A DNA stretch of 64,000 nucleotides from Alphaproteobacteria bacterium. GTDB lineage: Bacteria > Pseudomonadota > Alphaproteobacteria > Rhodobacterales > Rhodobacteraceae. A program made the translations under genes and the position numbers. The stretch is from assembly GCA_030425925.1 (NCBI GenBank), contig JAUHZO010000020.1:20252-84251 (forward strand), read 5' to 3'. Each line of letters begins with the position of its first letter. The first letter of the stretch is position 1. The notes under the pieces are model-generated. The model worked only from the letters and a program-made list of their open reading frames with translations, made no database searches and was not told the DNA's origin. Positions 16,555 to 25,666 of the stretch are shown one piece after another.

Positions 16555-17946
16555 TCAGGCGCTGCGCATCAGGCCTTCGGCCTTCACCTGCACCAGCGTC
16601 TGGTCCAGGCTTTTCCACGCGCGGTCGATGAGGATGTCGATCTCGTCCTTCGAGATCACCAGCGGCGGCGAAACGATCATGCGGTCATAGACGTGGCGCA
16701 TGATCAGGTTGTTGGCAAAGCAGCGTTCGCGGCACAGGAAGCCCACTGTTCCGGCCTCGGCCTCGAAGCGGGCGCGGCTGGCCTTGTCGGGTGTCAGCGC
16801 GATGGAGCCCATCATGCCGACGATCCTTGCCTCGCCCACGAGGGGATGTTCGGCCAGCGATTCGAAGCGGTCTTTCAGATACGGCGCGGTTTCCTCGCGC
16901 ACGCGCGTGACAATGCCCTCTTCGTCCAGCAGCCGCAGGTTCTCCAGCGCCACGGCACAGGCGACGGGGTGGCCGGAATAGGTGTAGCCGTGGTTGAACT
17001 CGGTCCCGCCGATCACCTCGGCCACCTCGTCGGACACGATGGACCCGCCGATGGGCTGGTAGCCCGAGGACAGCCCCTTGGCGATGGTCATGATGTCGGG
17101 TGTGATCCCAAGCGTCTGCGCACCGAACCAGTTGCCGGTCCGGCCGAAGCCGCAGATCACCTCGTCGGCGATAAGCAGGATGCCGTATTGCTTCACGATC
17201 CGCTGGATTTCGGGCCAGTAGCTGTCTGGCGGCACGATCACCCCGCCCGCGCCCTGGATCGGCTCGGCGATGAAGGCCGCCACGTTCTGCGGGCCCAGTT
17301 CAAGGATCTTCTCCTCCAGCTGGCGGGCGCGCATCAGGCCGAATTCCTCCGGGCTCGTCTGGCCGCCTTCCAGCCACCAGTGCGGCTGGTCGATATGGGC
17401 GATGCCGGGGATCGGCATGCCGCCCTGGGCGTGCATGCCCTTCATCCCGCCCAGGCTGCCCGAGCCCACCGAAGACCCGTGATAGCCGTTCCAGCGCGAA
17501 ATGATCCATTGCCGCTGTGGCTGGCCCTTCTCGGCCCAGTAGGTGCGCACCATGCGCAGGTTGGTGTCGTTGGCCTCGGATCCGGACGAGGCAAAGAACA
17601 CGTGGTTCAGATCCCCCGGAGCCAGGTCCGCCAGACGTTTTGCCAGGGCGATGGCGGGCACATGGGTGGTCTGGAAGAAGGTGTTGTAGAACGGCAGTTC
17701 CAGCATCTGGCGCCGGGCGGCCTCGGCCAGTTCGCTGCGGCCATAGCCGATGTTCACGCACCACAGACCGGCCATGCCGTCCAGGATGCGGTGACCGTCG
17801 CTGTCGGTCAGCCAGCAGCCTTCGGCACGGGTGATCACGCGCGCGCCCTTGGCCGCCAGCCCGGCACCATGGGTGAACGGATGCATGTGATGCGCGGCGT
17901 CCAGCGCCTGCAACTCGGCGGTGGGGGTATTGGCCGAAAGGGTCAT
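16555..17946 (-). CDS. Class III aminotransferase, probably putrescine/polyamine:pyruvate type
   Basis: This PLP enzyme has 463 residues with fold-type I class III features: DGMAGLWCVNIGYG, HVFFASSGSEANDTNLRMVR, IISRWNGYHGSSVGSGSLGG, VIVPPDSYW, LIADEVICGFGRTGNWFG and the PLP-lysine region ITPDIMTIAKGLSSGYQP. It resembles SpuC-like omega-aminotransferases acting on putrescine or similar amines. Its place beside a polyamine ABC transporter and GntR regulator supports this. The start at 17946 has AGGAGC seven bases upstream; the longer frame to 18039 has none. A TGATCAAATTC motif lies 77 bases upstream. Confidence 0.88.
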   Translation of the reverse strand: MTLSANTPTAELQALDAAHHMHPFTHGAGLAAKGARVITRAEGCWLTDSDGHRILDGMAGLWCVNIGYGRSELAEAARRQMLELPFYNTFFQTTHVPAIALAKRLADLAPGDLNHVFFASSGSEANDTNLRMVRTYWAEKGQPQRQWIISRWNGYHGSSVGSGSLGGMKGMHAQGGMPIPGIAHIDQPHWWLEGGQTSPEEFGLMRARQLEEKILELGPQNVAAFIAEPIQGAGGVIVPPDSYWPEIQRIVKQYGILLIADEVICGFGRTGNWFGAQTLGITPDIMTIAKGLSSGYQPIGGSIVSDEVAEVIGGTEFNHGYTYSGHPVACAVALENLRLLDEEGIVTRVREETAPYLKDRFESLAEHPLVGEARIVGMMGSIALTPDKASRARFEAEAGTVGFLCRERCFANNLIMRHVYDRMIVSPPLVISKDEIDILIDRAWKSLDQTLVQVKAEGLMRSA

Positions 17947-18022
17947 CAAAGCTCCTGCAATCTGGGGTGATCCGGGCATGGCGCGCCATGCGGGCACCAT
18001 GCGGACAGGTTGGCCCAGAATA

Positions 18023-18033
18023 TGATCAAATTC
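18023..18033 (+). promoter_or_regulatory. Putative GntR operator upstream of the aminotransferase
   Basis: The 11-mer TGATCAAATTC occurs here, 77 bases upstream of the aminotransferase start, and again at 18964-18974 upstream of the transporter operon. TGATCA-centred palindromes are common binding sites of FadR/FCD-type GntR proteins. The GntR gene lies between the two sites. Binding is inferred. Confidence 0.55.
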
Positions 18034-18052
18034 CTCCATGTCAATCGAATCA

Positions 18053-18174
18053 CCCGCCGCGAGCCCCGTCTCGCGGCGGGGGTGGCAAGGTCATGGTCGC
18101 GCAGCGACCGTGACAGCCACACGGCCCCTTGCCGGGTGCATCATCCCCCCGCGAACCCCGTCTCGCGGCGGGGG
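18053..18174. repeat. Cluster of three hairpins with a 19-bp direct repeat
   Basis: Hairpin one pairs CCCGCCGCGAG with CTCGCGGCGGG (18053-18080). Hairpin two is GGTCGC-gca-GCGACC with a flanking GTCA/TGAC (18090-18114). Hairpin three pairs CCCCC..CGCGA with TCGCGGCGGGG (18145-18174). CCCCGTCTCGCGGCGGGG plus G is repeated exactly at 18064-18082 and 18156-18174. The cluster fills most of the gap between the GntR gene stop and the aminotransferase start, so it may end GntR transcription. Confidence 0.65.
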
Positions 18175-18208
18175 CACCCTGCCGTCCGCCCCGTCGCTCG
18201 CCCCGGGT

Positions 18209-18865
18209 TCAGAGCGATGCCGAGATCAGGGCCATGCCCTGTTCCACATCCGCGCGCATCGCCTCGGACGCGGCCTGCGCATCGCGCCGCGCCAGGGCGG
18301 TCAGCAGGTCCTTGTGGCGGTCCGGAAGGTTGCGCGTGCCGACCTGTCCGCACACCACCCGCAAGGACGGGCCGAACCGCAGCCACAACCCGTCCACCAC
18401 ACTGGTCAGGATCGGGGCCGCGGCCACCGCGTTCAGGCGGGAGTGGAACCGGTGGTTCTGTTTCAGATAGCCCGGGACATCCCCCCGGGCGATGGCCGCA
18501 TCAAGCGCTGTGTCGATGGCGCGCAGCGCGTCGATCTCCTCGGGCCCGGCCAGATGCGCCGCGCGCGCGGCCAGCAGCGGCTCCAGCGCCACGCGGGCTT
18601 CGGTCAGTTCCGCCACCGCTGCCGCATCGAGTTCGGGAACCGTGATCCGGCGGTTGCCCAGCATCTGCAAGGCACCTTCGGCGCAGAGCCGCCGCAGCGC
18701 CTCGCGCACCGGCGTCATCCCCGCCCCGGTGTCCTCCACCAGCCCCTGGATCGTCACCGGCTGCCCCGGCGCCAGCGCGCCGAAAAGCACCCTGTCGCGC
18801 AGGTCGCGATAGGCGCGTTCATGCGCGGGAAGCCCGGTGCCGCCCGGCTCTGCCTCTTTGTTCAT
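18209..18865 (-). CDS. GntR-family transcriptional regulator (FCD type)
   Basis: This 218-residue regulator has an N-terminal winged helix (AYRDLRDRVLFGALAPGQPV; TGAGMTPVREALRRLCAEGA) and a C-terminal FCD ligand domain with the metal-binding His pattern (LKQNHRFHSRLNAVA). It lies between the aminotransferase and the polyamine transporter operon and shares the 154-bp intergenic region with the latter, where TTTGATCAAA occurs. Likely it senses a polyamine or a breakdown product and represses both flanking units (inference). The start at 18865 is chosen over 19039 because the longer frame would overlap the binding-protein gene. Confidence 0.88.
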   Translation of the reverse strand: MNKEAEPGGTGLPAHERAYRDLRDRVLFGALAPGQPVTIQGLVEDTGAGMTPVREALRRLCAEGALQMLGNRRITVPELDAAAVAELTEARVALEPLLAARAAHLAGPEEIDALRAIDTALDAAIARGDVPGYLKQNHRFHSRLNAVAAAPILTSVVDGLWLRFGPSLRVVCGQVGTRNLPDRHKDLLTALARRDAQAASEAMRADVEQGMALISASL

Positions 18866-18961
18866 CGCCTCGCCCCTGCCTTTGCCGATGCCCCGCACGC
18901 TGCCGCTTGCACAGCGCCGTACAGCATGAAAACATCGCAAGGGTTGCAGAAAAATGCAACG

Positions 18962-18974
18962 TTTGATCAAATTC
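18962..18974 (+). promoter_or_regulatory. Putative GntR operator in the divergent GntR / transporter region
   Basis: TTTGATCAAA (18962-18971) is a perfect palindrome, and TGATCAAATTC (18964-18974) is identical to the site at 18023-18033. It lies 46 bases before the binding-protein start and 97 bases before the GntR start, a position that would let one protein control both. Confidence 0.6.
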
Positions 18975-19019
18975 AACGGGCCGGGGGCAGGATCGCCCCC
19001 GCTGCTCAGGGAGAAAAAG

Positions 19020-20108
19020 ATGAAGAAGACACCGTTCATGAGTCTCGCCGCGTCTCTGGCGCTGGCGGCCGGGATGGCCGGGGCCGAAGAAGTCCGCGTC
19101 TACAACTGGTCCGACTATATCGACGAAAGCCTGCTGGAAAAGTTCGAGCAGGAAACCGGTATCGACCTGATCTATGACGTCTTCGACAGCAACGAAGTGC
19201 TGGAAACCAAGATGCTGGCCGGGGGATCGGGCTATGACGTGGTGGTGCCCACCGGCACCTTCCTGCAGCGCCAGATCGCGGCAGGCGCATTCCAGCCGCT
19301 GGACAAGGACCAGTTGCCCAACATCGCCAACATGTGGGACGTGATCGAAAAGCGCACCGCGACCTATGACGAGGGCAACGCCTATTCGATCAACTACATG
19401 TGGGGCACCACCGGCATCGGCGTGAACACCGGCAAGGTGGCCGAACTGCTGGGCGACGATGCGCCCATCGGCTCGCTGGCGCTGGTCTTCGACCCGGCGA
19501 ACATGGAAAAGCTTGCCTCGTGCGGCGTGCACTTCCTCGATGCCCCCACCGAGATGATCCCCGCCGCGCTGGCCTATGCCGGGATGGACCCGGATGCCAA
19601 GGACGAGGCCGCGCTGGCCAAGGCCGAAGAGGTGATCATGGCCGTGCGGCCGCATATCCAGAAGTTCCACAGCTCGGAATACATCAACGCGCTGGCCAAT
19701 GGCGACATCTGTGTGGCGTTTGGCTGGTCCGGCGACATCCTGCAGGCGCGCGACCGTGCGGCCGAGGCCGAAAACGGCGTCGAGATCGCCTACAACGCGC
19801 CGTCCGAAGGCGCGCTGATGTGGTTCGACCAGATGGCCATCCCGGTGGACGCGCCGAACCCGGCAGGCGCGCATGTGTTCCTGAACTTCATCATGGACGC
19901 CCAGAACATGGCCACGGCGTCGAACTATGTCTATTACGCCAACGGCAACCTCGCGAGCCAGGAGTTCCTGATCGAGGACGTGATCGGCGACACCGCGATC
20001 TACCCGGATGCGGCGGCGCTGGAGAATCTGTACACCGTCACGCCGTTCGGCCCGCGCGAGCAGCGGACGCTGACGCGGCTGTGGACCCGGATCAAGTCGG
20101 GCACCTGA
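19020..20108 (+). CDS. Polyamine ABC transporter, periplasmic binding protein (PotF/PotD-like)
   Basis: A signal peptide ([20 protein letters not shown], cleavage before EEVRVY) precedes a 340-residue binding domain with the family motif [28 protein letters not shown] and [16 protein letters not shown]. It captures putrescine, spermidine or related amines in the periplasm. The start at 19020 has GGGAGA a few bases upstream and gives a normal signal peptide; the frame open to 18954 does not. A perfect 11-bp hairpin follows its stop and probably raises its level over the downstream transporter genes. Confidence 0.93.
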   Translation: MKKTPFMSLAASLALAAGMAGAEEVRVYNWSDYIDESLLEKFEQETGIDLIYDVFDSNEVLETKMLAGGSGYDVVVPTGTFLQRQIAAGAFQPLDKDQLPNIANMWDVIEKRTATYDEGNAYSINYMWGTTGIGVNTGKVAELLGDDAPIGSLALVFDPANMEKLASCGVHFLDAPTEMIPAALAYAGMDPDAKDEAALAKAEEVIMAVRPHIQKFHSSEYINALANGDICVAFGWSGDILQARDRAAEAENGVEIAYNAPSEGALMWFDQMAIPVDAPNPAGAHVFLNFIMDAQNMATASNYVYYANGNLASQEFLIEDVIGDTAIYPDAAALENLYTVTPFGPREQRTLTRLWTRIKSGT

Positions 20109-20127
20109 GCCCCGACTTGCCGCTTCA

Positions 20128-20154
20128 GCGCCCCGGCCCGCCAGGCCGGGGCGC
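20128..20154 (+). terminator. Intercistronic hairpin after the binding-protein gene
   Basis: GCGCCCCGGCC (20128-20138) pairs perfectly with GGCCGGGGCGC (20144-20154) over a five-base loop. It lies between the binding-protein and ATPase genes with no T-run. Such hairpins commonly stabilise the upstream mRNA and lower downstream expression, giving excess binding protein. Confidence 0.6.
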
Positions 20155-20205
20155 ACACGTCACGCGCCCGGCTTCTGCCCGGCCACGCCTGGGGATCTGC
20201 ACGAC

Positions 20206-21591
20206 ATGGTCAACGAAACCCGCTTTGCCCCCTGGGACGATCCCGAGGCCCGGCCTCTGATCCAGTTCCGGGGTGTGACCAAGCGCTTTGGCGACTTCAC
20301 CGCGATCGATGACCTGACGCTGGACATCTATCCGCGAGAGTTCTTTGCCCTGCTCGGCCCGTCCGGCTGCGGCAAGACCACCATGATGCGCATGCTGGCC
20401 GGGTTCGAAGAGCCGACGGCGGGCGAGATCCTGCTGGACGGGCGCGACATCGCCCATGTGCCGCCGAACCGGCGGCCGGTGAACATGATGTTCCAGTCCT
20501 ACGCGCTGTTCCCGCATCTGTCGGTCTGGGACAACATCGCCTTTGGCCTGCGCCGCGAAAGCCGTGACAAGGCGGCGATCGAGGCCCGGGTCGAGGAAAT
20601 GCTGCGCCTGACCCGGCTGACGAAATTCGCCCGCCGCAAGCCGCACCAGATTTCCGGCGGGCAGCGCCAGCGCGTGGCGCTGGCGCGGTCCCTTGCCAAG
20701 GCACCGAAACTGCTGCTTCTGGACGAACCGCTGGGCGCGCTTGACCGCAAGCTGCGCGAAGAAACGCAGTTCGAGCTGATGGATATCCAGGAAAAGACCG
20801 GCACGACCTTCGTGATCGTCACCCATGACCAGGAAGAGGCGATGACCGTCGCCTCGCGCGTGGCGGTGATGGACGAAGGCCGGATCGTGCAGGTGGCCAC
20901 GCCGGAAGTGATCTACGAGGCCCCGAATTCCGTCTATGTCGCCGATTTCATCGGCGACGTGAACCTGCTGCGCGGCACCGCGCGGGCCCGCCCCGCCGAA
21001 ACCGCCCCGGAGGACCAGCCGCAGGAAACACAGCAGGCCGCGCCCGACGCCATGCCCGAACAGGTGCCGGCGACGAAACCGGGCGACCGGCGCTACCAGC
21101 CCAATGCGCTTGGCATGCGACTGCACAACACGCTGGCGCGTGTCTTCGGCGCCTGGATCGAGGACGAGCCCAAACGTCTGCCCGCGCCCGAACCCGCCGC
21201 CGCGCCCAAGCCCAAGGCCGCCCCGGCACCTGCACCCGCGCCGGACATCCCTCCGGGCGGGATCGAGATCGACTGGGCCCAGGGCCAGCCCGCGGTGATC
21301 GCCGCCAATGGCGAGCCCGCGCTGGACGGCAAGCCGGTGGTTCTGGCGCTGCGCCCCGAAAAGGTGAGCATCGCCAAGGACAGGCCCGTTGCCCCCAACG
21401 TTCTGGGCGGCAAGGTGATCGATATCGGCTATCTGGGCAATATCTCGACCTATCACGTGCAACTGTCCGACGGCTCCATGGTCAAGGCGCAGGCCACCAA
21501 CACCCGCCGCATCGCCCGGCGCGACATCACCTGGGAGGACGAGGTCTGGATCAGCTTCTCGGCCACCGCGGGCGTGGTGCTGGCGGAATGA
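20206..21591 (+). CDS. potA: Polyamine ABC transporter ATP-binding protein with unusual linker insertion
   Basis: This 461-residue ATPase has Walker [15 protein letters not shown], the ABC signature [16 protein letters not shown], Walker [13 protein letters not shown] and the switch His in VTHDQEEA. The MDR-like C-terminal TOBE domain is split: [10 protein letters not shown] (near residue 250) is followed by about 90 residues rich in Ala, Pro and Glu (260-350) before EIDWAQGQ and the TOBE half with [12 protein letters not shown]. Usual PotA/PotG proteins have 360-380 residues. It energises the permeases encoded next. Confidence 0.92.
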   Translation: MVNETRFAPWDDPEARPLIQFRGVTKRFGDFTAIDDLTLDIYPREFFALLGPSGCGKTTMMRMLAGFEEPTAGEILLDGRDIAHVPPNRRPVNMMFQSYALFPHLSVWDNIAFGLRRESRDKAAIEARVEEMLRLTRLTKFARRKPHQISGGQRQRVALARSLAKAPKLLLLDEPLGALDRKLREETQFELMDIQEKTGTTFVIVTHDQEEAMTVASRVAVMDEGRIVQVATPEVIYEAPNSVYVADFIGDVNLLRGTARARPAETAPEDQPQETQQAAPDAMPEQVPATKPGDRRYQPNALGMRLHNTLARVFGAWIEDEPKRLPAPEPAAAPKPKAAPAPAPAPDIPPGGIEIDWAQGQPAVIAANGEPALDGKPVVLALRPEKVSIAKDRPVAPNVLGGKVIDIGYLGNISTYHVQLSDGSMVKAQATNTRRIARRDITWEDEVWISFSATAGVVLAE

Positions 21592-21690
21592 CCGGGATCG
21601 GCCCAATCCGGCAGGCAGGGCCTGCCCCGGCGCGCAAGGTCGCCGGACGGGCACCCCGCGCGCGGCATCCGGTTCGGGCGGAGATGCGCC

Positions 21691-22581
21691 ATGCGTAGGG
21701 CCCTGCTGATCGCCAGCCCCTATCTGTGGCTTCTGGCGCTGTTCCTGGTGCCGTTTGCCATCGTGCTCAAGATCTCGCTGTCGGACATCGCGCTGGCCCG
21801 TCCGCCCTACATGCCGCAATGGCATCCCGGCGACGGGCTGGTGGCACTGGGAGAATTCCTGGGCAGTCTCGATTTCGAGAATTTCGTCTTCCTGACGCAG
21901 GACGACCTCTACTGGAAGGCCTATCTCAGCTCGCTCCGCATCGCATTGATCTCAACCGCGCTGACGCTGCTTGTGGGGTATCCCATCGCCTACGGCATGG
22001 CCCGCGCCGCGCCGGAATGGCGGCCGACGCTTCTGATGCTGGTGATCCTGCCGTTCTGGACCTCGTTCCTGATCCGGGTCTATTCCTGGATGGGGATCCT
22101 GTCCACCGAAGGCGTTCTGAACCAGTTCCTGACCGGGCTTGGCCTGATTTCGGAGCCGCTGCAGGTCCTCAACACCAACACCGCAGTCTATATCGGCATC
22201 GTCTACACCTACCTGCCGTTCATGATCCTGCCGATCTACTCGGCGCTGGAAAAGCTGGACGATGCCCTGCTCGAAGCCGCCGAGGACCTGGGCTGCAACC
22301 GGACCGAGGCCTTCTGGCTGGTCACCTTCCCGCTGTCGCGCACCGGGATCGTGGCGGGCTGTTTCCTCGTCTTCATCCCCTCGCTGGGTGAATTCGTGAT
22401 CCCCTCGCTTCTGGGCGGGTCCGACACGCTGATGATCGGCAAGATCCTGTGGGAAGAGTTCTTTTCGAACCGCGACTGGCCGGTGGCCTCGGCGGTGGCG
22501 GTGATCCTGCTGTTGATCCTGATCGTGCCCATCGTGCTGTTCCAGCGCAGCGAGGAAAAGGCACGGGAGGCCGCGAAATGA
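21691..22581 (+). CDS. Polyamine ABC transporter permease (PotH/PotB-like)
   Basis: The 296-residue protein has six predicted membrane segments; the first (LLIASPYLWLLALFLVPFAI) is near the N-terminus. The cytoplasmic EAA loop appears as EAAEDLGCNRTEAFWLVTFP, which contacts the ATPase. It follows the ATPase gene after 99 bases and overlaps the next permease gene by four (ATGA). Together the two permeases form the polyamine channel. Confidence 0.92.
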   Translation: MRRALLIASPYLWLLALFLVPFAIVLKISLSDIALARPPYMPQWHPGDGLVALGEFLGSLDFENFVFLTQDDLYWKAYLSSLRIALISTALTLLVGYPIAYGMARAAPEWRPTLLMLVILPFWTSFLIRVYSWMGILSTEGVLNQFLTGLGLISEPLQVLNTNTAVYIGIVYTYLPFMILPIYSALEKLDDALLEAAEDLGCNRTEAFWLVTFPLSRTGIVAGCFLVFIPSLGEFVIPSLLGGSDTLMIGKILWEEFFSNRDWPVASAVAVILLLILIVPIVLFQRSEEKAREAAK

Positions 22582-23396
22582 GACGTTTCTCCTGGTTCAA
22601 CGCCACTTCGCTGACGCTGGGCTTTGCCTTTCTCTACCTGCCAATGATCATCCTGGTGGTCTACAGCTTCAACGATTCCCGCCTTGTGACGGTCTGGGCG
22701 GGCTTCTCGACAAAATGGTACGGCGAACTGGTGCGGAACGAGGAATTCCTCGACGCCGCATGGGTCACCGTCCGCGTTGCCTTTTTCAGTTCCTGTCTTG
22801 CGACGGTGCTGGGCACCATGGCGGCCTATGTGCTGGTGCGCGCTGGGCGGTTCCGCGGACGGACGCTGTTTTCCGGCATGATCTATGCACCGCTGGTGAT
22901 GCCCGAGGTGATCACCGGTCTGTCGCTGCTGCTGCTGTTCATCGGGATCGGGCTGGACCGGGGCGTGTTCACCGTGGTGCTGGCGCACACCACCTTTGCG
23001 ATGTGCTATGTCTCGGTGGTGGTGTCCTCGCGGCTGACGACCTTTGACACCGCACTGGAAGAGGCCGCGCTGGATCTGGGCGCGTCGCAATTCGACAGTT
23101 TCCGCCTTGTCACGCTGCCGATCATCGCTCCGGCGGTGATCTCGGGTTGGCTGCTGGCGTTCACGCTGTCGCTGGACGATCTTGTGATCGCCTCGTTCAC
23201 CACCGGGCCCGGCGCGACGACGCTGCCGATCAAGGTGTTCTCGGCGGTGCGCCTTGGGGTCAGCCCCGAAATCAACGCCCTGTCCACCATCATGATCGGG
23301 ATCGTGACCGTGGGTGTCATCATTGCCTCGCTGATCTCGAAACGCGCCGCGGTGGCGCAGGCGCGTGACGAACAGGCGGCCCCGCGCACCACATGA
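22578..23396 (+). CDS. Polyamine ABC transporter permease (PotI/PotC-like)
   Basis: This 272-residue inner-membrane protein starts with a membrane segment containing FAFLYLPMIILVVYSFN, the usual PotC/PotI opening, and has the EAA loop LEEAALDLGASQFDSFRLVT. I use the ATG at 22578, which overlaps the preceding permease stop; the open frame reaches back to 22449 inside that gene. It also overlaps the following FAD oxidoreductase gene by ATGA. Confidence 0.92.
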   Translation: MRRFSWFNATSLTLGFAFLYLPMIILVVYSFNDSRLVTVWAGFSTKWYGELVRNEEFLDAAWVTVRVAFFSSCLATVLGTMAAYVLVRAGRFRGRTLFSGMIYAPLVMPEVITGLSLLLLFIGIGLDRGVFTVVLAHTTFAMCYVSVVVSSRLTTFDTALEEAALDLGASQFDSFRLVTLPIIAPAVISGWLLAFTLSLDDLVIASFTTGPGATTLPIKVFSAVRLGVSPEINALSTIMIGIVTVGVIIASLISKRAAVAQARDEQAAPRTT

Positions 23397-24688
23397 GGCG
23401 GCTGTACGAGGCCGCCGCCTATGCTCCGACGGTCGGGTCCTTTTGGGAGGAAACGGCCTGCGCCACGCCGTGGCCCGCGCTTGACCGCGATCTCGATGTC
23501 GACGTGGCGATCATCGGCGGCGGCTTCACCGGGCTGAATGCCGCGCTGGTGCTGGCCGGGGCCGGTCAGCGGGTCGCGGTGCTGGAGGCCGAGCGCGCGG
23601 GCTGGGGCGCGTCGGGGCGCAATGGCGGGTTCTGCTGCCTTGGCGGCGGCAAGGCCCCGGACGGACTGCTGAAACGGCGGTTCGGGGCGGCCGCCCTGAC
23701 CGGATGGCACGCGACACAGGCCGCCGCGGTGGCGCATGTGCGCGCCGTGCTCGACCGCCACGGGATCGACGCAGACACCCATTCCGAAGGCGAAACCCTG
23801 CTGGCCCACACCCCCCGCGCCTGGGCCGCCCTGCAACGCGAGGCGGCGAACGACCCCTCGCTGCGCCTGACCCCTCGCACGGCCTTGCGGCAAGAGGGGC
23901 TGGGCGGGCCGTGGCACGGCGCGCTCACGTCACCCACGGGCTTTGCCCTGAACCCGATGCGCTATCTCGACGGTCTGGCACAGGCGGTGCGCAAGGCCGG
24001 GGCCGCGCTTTATGCGCAGGCCCGGGTTCAGACGCTGACGCCCGGCGCGGTCTGGCACCTGCACACCGCCACGCACGAAATCCGCGCGCGGCAGGTCGTG
24101 CTGGCCACCAACGGCTATTCGTCCGAAGACCTTCCCGCCTGGCTGGCCGCGCGGACGATGCCGGTGGCCTCGCGCATCCTTGTCACCCGCCCGCTGTCGC
24201 CGGAAGAGCAGGACGCGGCGGGCTGGTGGTCGTCGCAGATGGCCTATGACAGCCGCACGCTGCTGCATTACTTCCGGCTGATGCCCGACAGGCGGTTCCT
24301 GTTCGGCATGCGCGGCGGGCTTTTCGCGACGCCGCGGGCCGAGGCGCGCCTGTCGGCCCGCATCCGCGCCGATTTCGCCCGGCTTTTCCCTGCCTGGCAA
24401 GGCGTGGAGATCACCCATGAATGGAGCGGGCTGGTCTGCCTGATGCGCGCGCTTGTGCCCTTTGCCGGGCCGGTGCCAGGGCATCCCGGCCTTTTCGCGG
24501 CCATGGGCTATCACGGCAACGGCGTCGCGATGGGCAGCCTGACCGGCGCGCTGCTGGCCCGCGCAATGCTGGGCGAGGACGCGATCCCGGCGGTCATGCG
24601 CCCGACCCCGCGCCGCTTTCCGCTGGGCCGTCACCGCCGCCTGCTGCTGGCCCCGGCCTATCTTGCGGCGGAGTGGCTGGATCTCTGA
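23393..24688 (+). CDS. FAD-dependent oxidoreductase (DAO family, PuuB-like)
   Basis: This 431-residue flavoprotein has an N-terminal segment typical of gamma-glutamylputrescine oxidoreductase-like enzymes (PTVGSFWEETA), a dinucleotide fold (VDVAIIGGGFTGLNAALVLA), the RNGGFCCLGGGKAP loop, VVLATNGYSS, and the C-terminal GYHGNGVAMGS. It probably oxidises an amine such as a putrescine derivative or an N-methyl amino acid and gives H2O2. It is coupled to the transporter operon by a 4-bp overlap, which fits import followed by breakdown. No glutamylputrescine synthetase is seen here, so the substrate is open. Confidence 0.85.
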   Translation: MRRLYEAAAYAPTVGSFWEETACATPWPALDRDLDVDVAIIGGGFTGLNAALVLAGAGQRVAVLEAERAGWGASGRNGGFCCLGGGKAPDGLLKRRFGAAALTGWHATQAAAVAHVRAVLDRHGIDADTHSEGETLLAHTPRAWAALQREAANDPSLRLTPRTALRQEGLGGPWHGALTSPTGFALNPMRYLDGLAQAVRKAGAALYAQARVQTLTPGAVWHLHTATHEIRARQVVLATNGYSSEDLPAWLAARTMPVASRILVTRPLSPEEQDAAGWWSSQMAYDSRTLLHYFRLMPDRRFLFGMRGGLFATPRAEARLSARIRADFARLFPAWQGVEITHEWSGLVCLMRALVPFAGPVPGHPGLFAAMGYHGNGVAMGSLTGALLARAMLGEDAIPAVMRPTPRRFPLGRHRRLLLAPAYLAAEWLDL

Positions 24689-24690
24689 AC

Positions 24691-25605
24691 CTATCCGTTC
24701 GGCGTCATGCCGGGACGCGCCTTGCCGCGCTGCAGGCCAAGCTGGCGTTCGCGCCAGATGATCAGGATACCCGCCACGATGATGATGGCCGATCCGGTCA
24801 GCACCATGACCGTCGGCACCTCGTCAAAGAAGACCAGCCCGAAGATGATCGCCAGAAGGATCGAGGCGTATTCGAAGGGCGCCAGCAGCGCCGCCCCGGC
24901 AAAGCGGTAGGACGAGGTCAGAAAGATCTGCCCGAGCCCGCCCAGGAAACCGGAGAGGATCAGCAGGCCCACCGGCCCCGCGCCCGGCCATGTCCAGCCA
25001 AATGGCGCGGTGAACAGGGCAAAGACGGTGGCAGTCAGCGAGAAATAGAAGACGATGGCCGCCGTGTCCTCGGTCTGGACCATGCGGCGGATATGGATCT
25101 GCGCCAGCGCGCGGAACATGGCCGAGGCCAGCACCAGCCCCGCCCCCAGTTGCGCGGCGCTGTCCACGTTGTCCAGCGTCAGGCGCGGCCAGAGGATGAT
25201 CAGCACGCCCACCAGACCCGCGGCAACCGCGCTCATCCGGAACAGCCGGATGCGTTCGCCCAGCAGGATCGCGGCCAGGATCACCGTCATCAGCGGCGCA
25301 GCATAGCCCAGCGCCGTGACCTCGGGCAGGGGCAGCAGCCCCAGCGCGGCAAAGCCGCAGCCCATGGCCGACACGCCGATCAACCCGCGCCAGGCATGGC
25401 GCAGCGGGACCTGGGTGCGCAGGCCCGTCGACAGATCGCCGCGCCAGGCCAGCCAGCCGATGATGATCGGCATGGCAAAGAAGGACCGGAAAAACACCGC
25501 CTCGCCAGGCGGCACAAGGTCCGAGGTCGCCTTGATCAGCGACGCCATGACGGTGAAAATCGTGATCGCAATCAGCTTCAGCGCAATACCGCGCAGCGGG
25601 GACAT
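24691..25605 (-). CDS. EamA/DMT-family transporter
   Basis: This protein of 304 residues has ten predicted membrane segments in two EamA repeats (repeat 1 starts MSPLRGIALKLIAITIFTVM; repeat 2 around AQLGAGLVLASAMFRALAQI). It is a drug/metabolite-type exporter; the substrate cannot be read from the sequence. The start at 25605 has AAGGAG seven bases upstream; a longer frame to 25776 has no ribosome site. It is convergent with the polyamine operon, two bases from the FAD oxidoreductase stop. Confidence 0.87.
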   Translation of the reverse strand: MSPLRGIALKLIAITIFTVMASLIKATSDLVPPGEAVFFRSFFAMPIIIGWLAWRGDLSTGLRTQVPLRHAWRGLIGVSAMGCGFAALGLLPLPEVTALGYAAPLMTVILAAILLGERIRLFRMSAVAAGLVGVLIILWPRLTLDNVDSAAQLGAGLVLASAMFRALAQIHIRRMVQTEDTAAIVFYFSLTATVFALFTAPFGWTWPGAGPVGLLILSGFLGGLGQIFLTSSYRFAGAALLAPFEYASILLAIIFGLVFFDEVPTVMVLTGSAIIIVAGILIIWRERQLGLQRGKARPGMTPNG

Positions 25606-25666
25606 CGGCGCTCCTTTCGGGATGGCGCGACTGTGGACCCGCGCGCCGCCAACGTCAATCTGCGGA

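Noticed and set aside
20206..21591. A frameshift or gene fusion explaining the long polyamine ATPase
   Set aside because: The frame is continuous and both TOBE halves are in frame with normal codon use, so the extra part is an insertion, not an error.
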